From an uncultured Hoeflea sp. (GTDB lineage Bacteria > Pseudomonadota > Alphaproteobacteria > Rhizobiales > Rhizobiaceae), in assembly GCF_947501405.1 (NCBI RefSeq), contig NZ_CANMVK010000002.1:186001-250000 (forward strand): 64,000 bases of DNA, in the 5' to 3' direction. The notes beneath the pieces are model-generated. The model was given only the letters and a program-made list of their open reading frames with translations. It made no database searches and was not told where the DNA came from. A program made the translations under genes and the position numbers. Numbering within the stretch: position 1 is the first letter of the stretch; each line of letters begins with the position of its first letter. Below are positions 63,659 to 64,000 of the stretch, piece by piece.

Positions 63659-64000
63659 ATGGCTCAGGCCGGGCCGCTTTACGAGACTTACAACCGCGCA
63701 CCCATGGTGTTCGAGCGCGGCCACGGCGTGTGGCTCGAAACCCCCTATGGAGAACGCTATCTCGATTTCGCAGCCGGAATCGCGGTCAGTTCGCTCGGTC
63801 ACACCCATCCGCATCTGGTCGAGGCGCTCAAATCCCAGGCCGACCGCCTCTGGCATCTCTCCAATCTGCATGAGATCCCCGATCAGACCCGGCTTGCCGA
63901 GCGGCTGAGCGAAGCGACGTTCGCTGACAAGGTGTTCTTCACCAATTCCGGCGCCGAGGCGCTGGAATGCGCGATCAAGACCGCGCGGCGGCATTTCTAT
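63659..64000 (+). CDS. argD: Acetylornithine aminotransferase, 5' part
   Basis: The first 114 codons, running off the right edge. [40 protein letters not shown] and [20 protein letters not shown], then [20 protein letters not shown] and [20 protein letters not shown], the PLP-phosphate site, match class III aminotransferases of arginine synthesis. The PLP Lys is outside the window. GGGGAG lies 8 bases before ATG 63659. Confidence 0.93.
   Translation, partial: MAQAGPLYETYNRAPMVFERGHGVWLETPYGERYLDFAAGIAVSSLGHTHPHLVEALKSQADRLWHLSNLHEIPDQTRLAERLSEATFADKVFFTNSGAEALECAIKTARRHFY

Overview
The window reads as a chromosomal segment of a high-GC alphaproteobacterium of the order Hyphomicrobiales (Rhizobiales). 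The evidence is a gcrA cell-cycle regulator, clustered GANTC (CcrM) sites, a PccR-type regulator beside the propionyl-CoA carboxylase beta gene, a phoR-pstSCAB-phoU-phoB locus, and generally rhizobium-like proteins. A Hoeflea-like relative is my guess, not something the sequence proves.

Layout. 1-4714 (minus strand) holds a partial unknown gene, a YghU-type glutathione transferase, a cupin, a GIY-YIG nuclease gene, pccB and bioY. pccR diverges from bioY-pccB across an intergenic region with repeated TTGCAA sites. 6426-9212 carries aroQ, a BenE-type transporter and a PPK2 polyphosphate kinase with a possible FNR/FixK box. 9422-13819 is a reactive-sulfur operon: two YeeE/YedE half-transporters, a Blh/ETHE1 persulfide dioxygenase, a SulP transporter and a 1-Cys peroxiredoxin. 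13925-16678 holds a proline-rich membrane protein and a nitronate monooxygenase preceded by a 10+4+10 bp palindrome.

16931-35360 is an 18.4-kb integrated island. It splits a host tRNA-Thr(CGT) gene inside the anticodon loop: the 5' half lies at 16901-16939 and the 3' half at 35352-35397, with a 9-bp direct repeat at both ends. The island carries a complete, slightly different tRNA-Thr(CGT) about 0.1 kb inside its left end. Its cargo is an XRE + RelA/SpoT-domain pair, a satellite-like replication module (AlpA-like HTH, primase-like protein, VapE ATPase), a tyrosine integrase placed centrally, and a defence cluster: an orphan half-HsdS fused in frame to a DUF2188 domain, complete HsdM-HsdS-HsdR, a YgjP-like metallopeptidase, a NucS-like/DUF5655 protein, an 86-aa protein and a GmrSD-type DUF262/DUF1524 protein.

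35398-53742 returns to chromosomal metabolism: a frameshifted sugar methyltransferase, a D-erythronate dehydrogenase-like gene, two class-IV aminotransferases, a haloacid dehalogenase, an L,D-transpeptidase, an M23 lipoprotein, a HerA-like ATPase, a DegT aminotransferase, an SDR protein lacking its YxxxK, pyrC-pyrE-fructokinase, pgi, fadD and a Gfo/Idh/MocA dehydrogenase. 53795-62558 is a phosphate region: a second PPK2, phoR, a Pho box, pstS (followed by a terminator that probably sets the PstS:PstCAB ratio), pstC, pstA, pstB, phoU and phoB, ending at a symmetrical terminator. 62660-64000 has gcrA, a GANTC-rich intergenic region and the start of argD.

The strongest candidates for something new are the island that breaks a tRNA gene while supplying its own replacement, and the half-HsdS/DUF2188 fusion with accessory genes around the type I restriction system. 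All calls come from reading the sequence; no database search or structure prediction was run.
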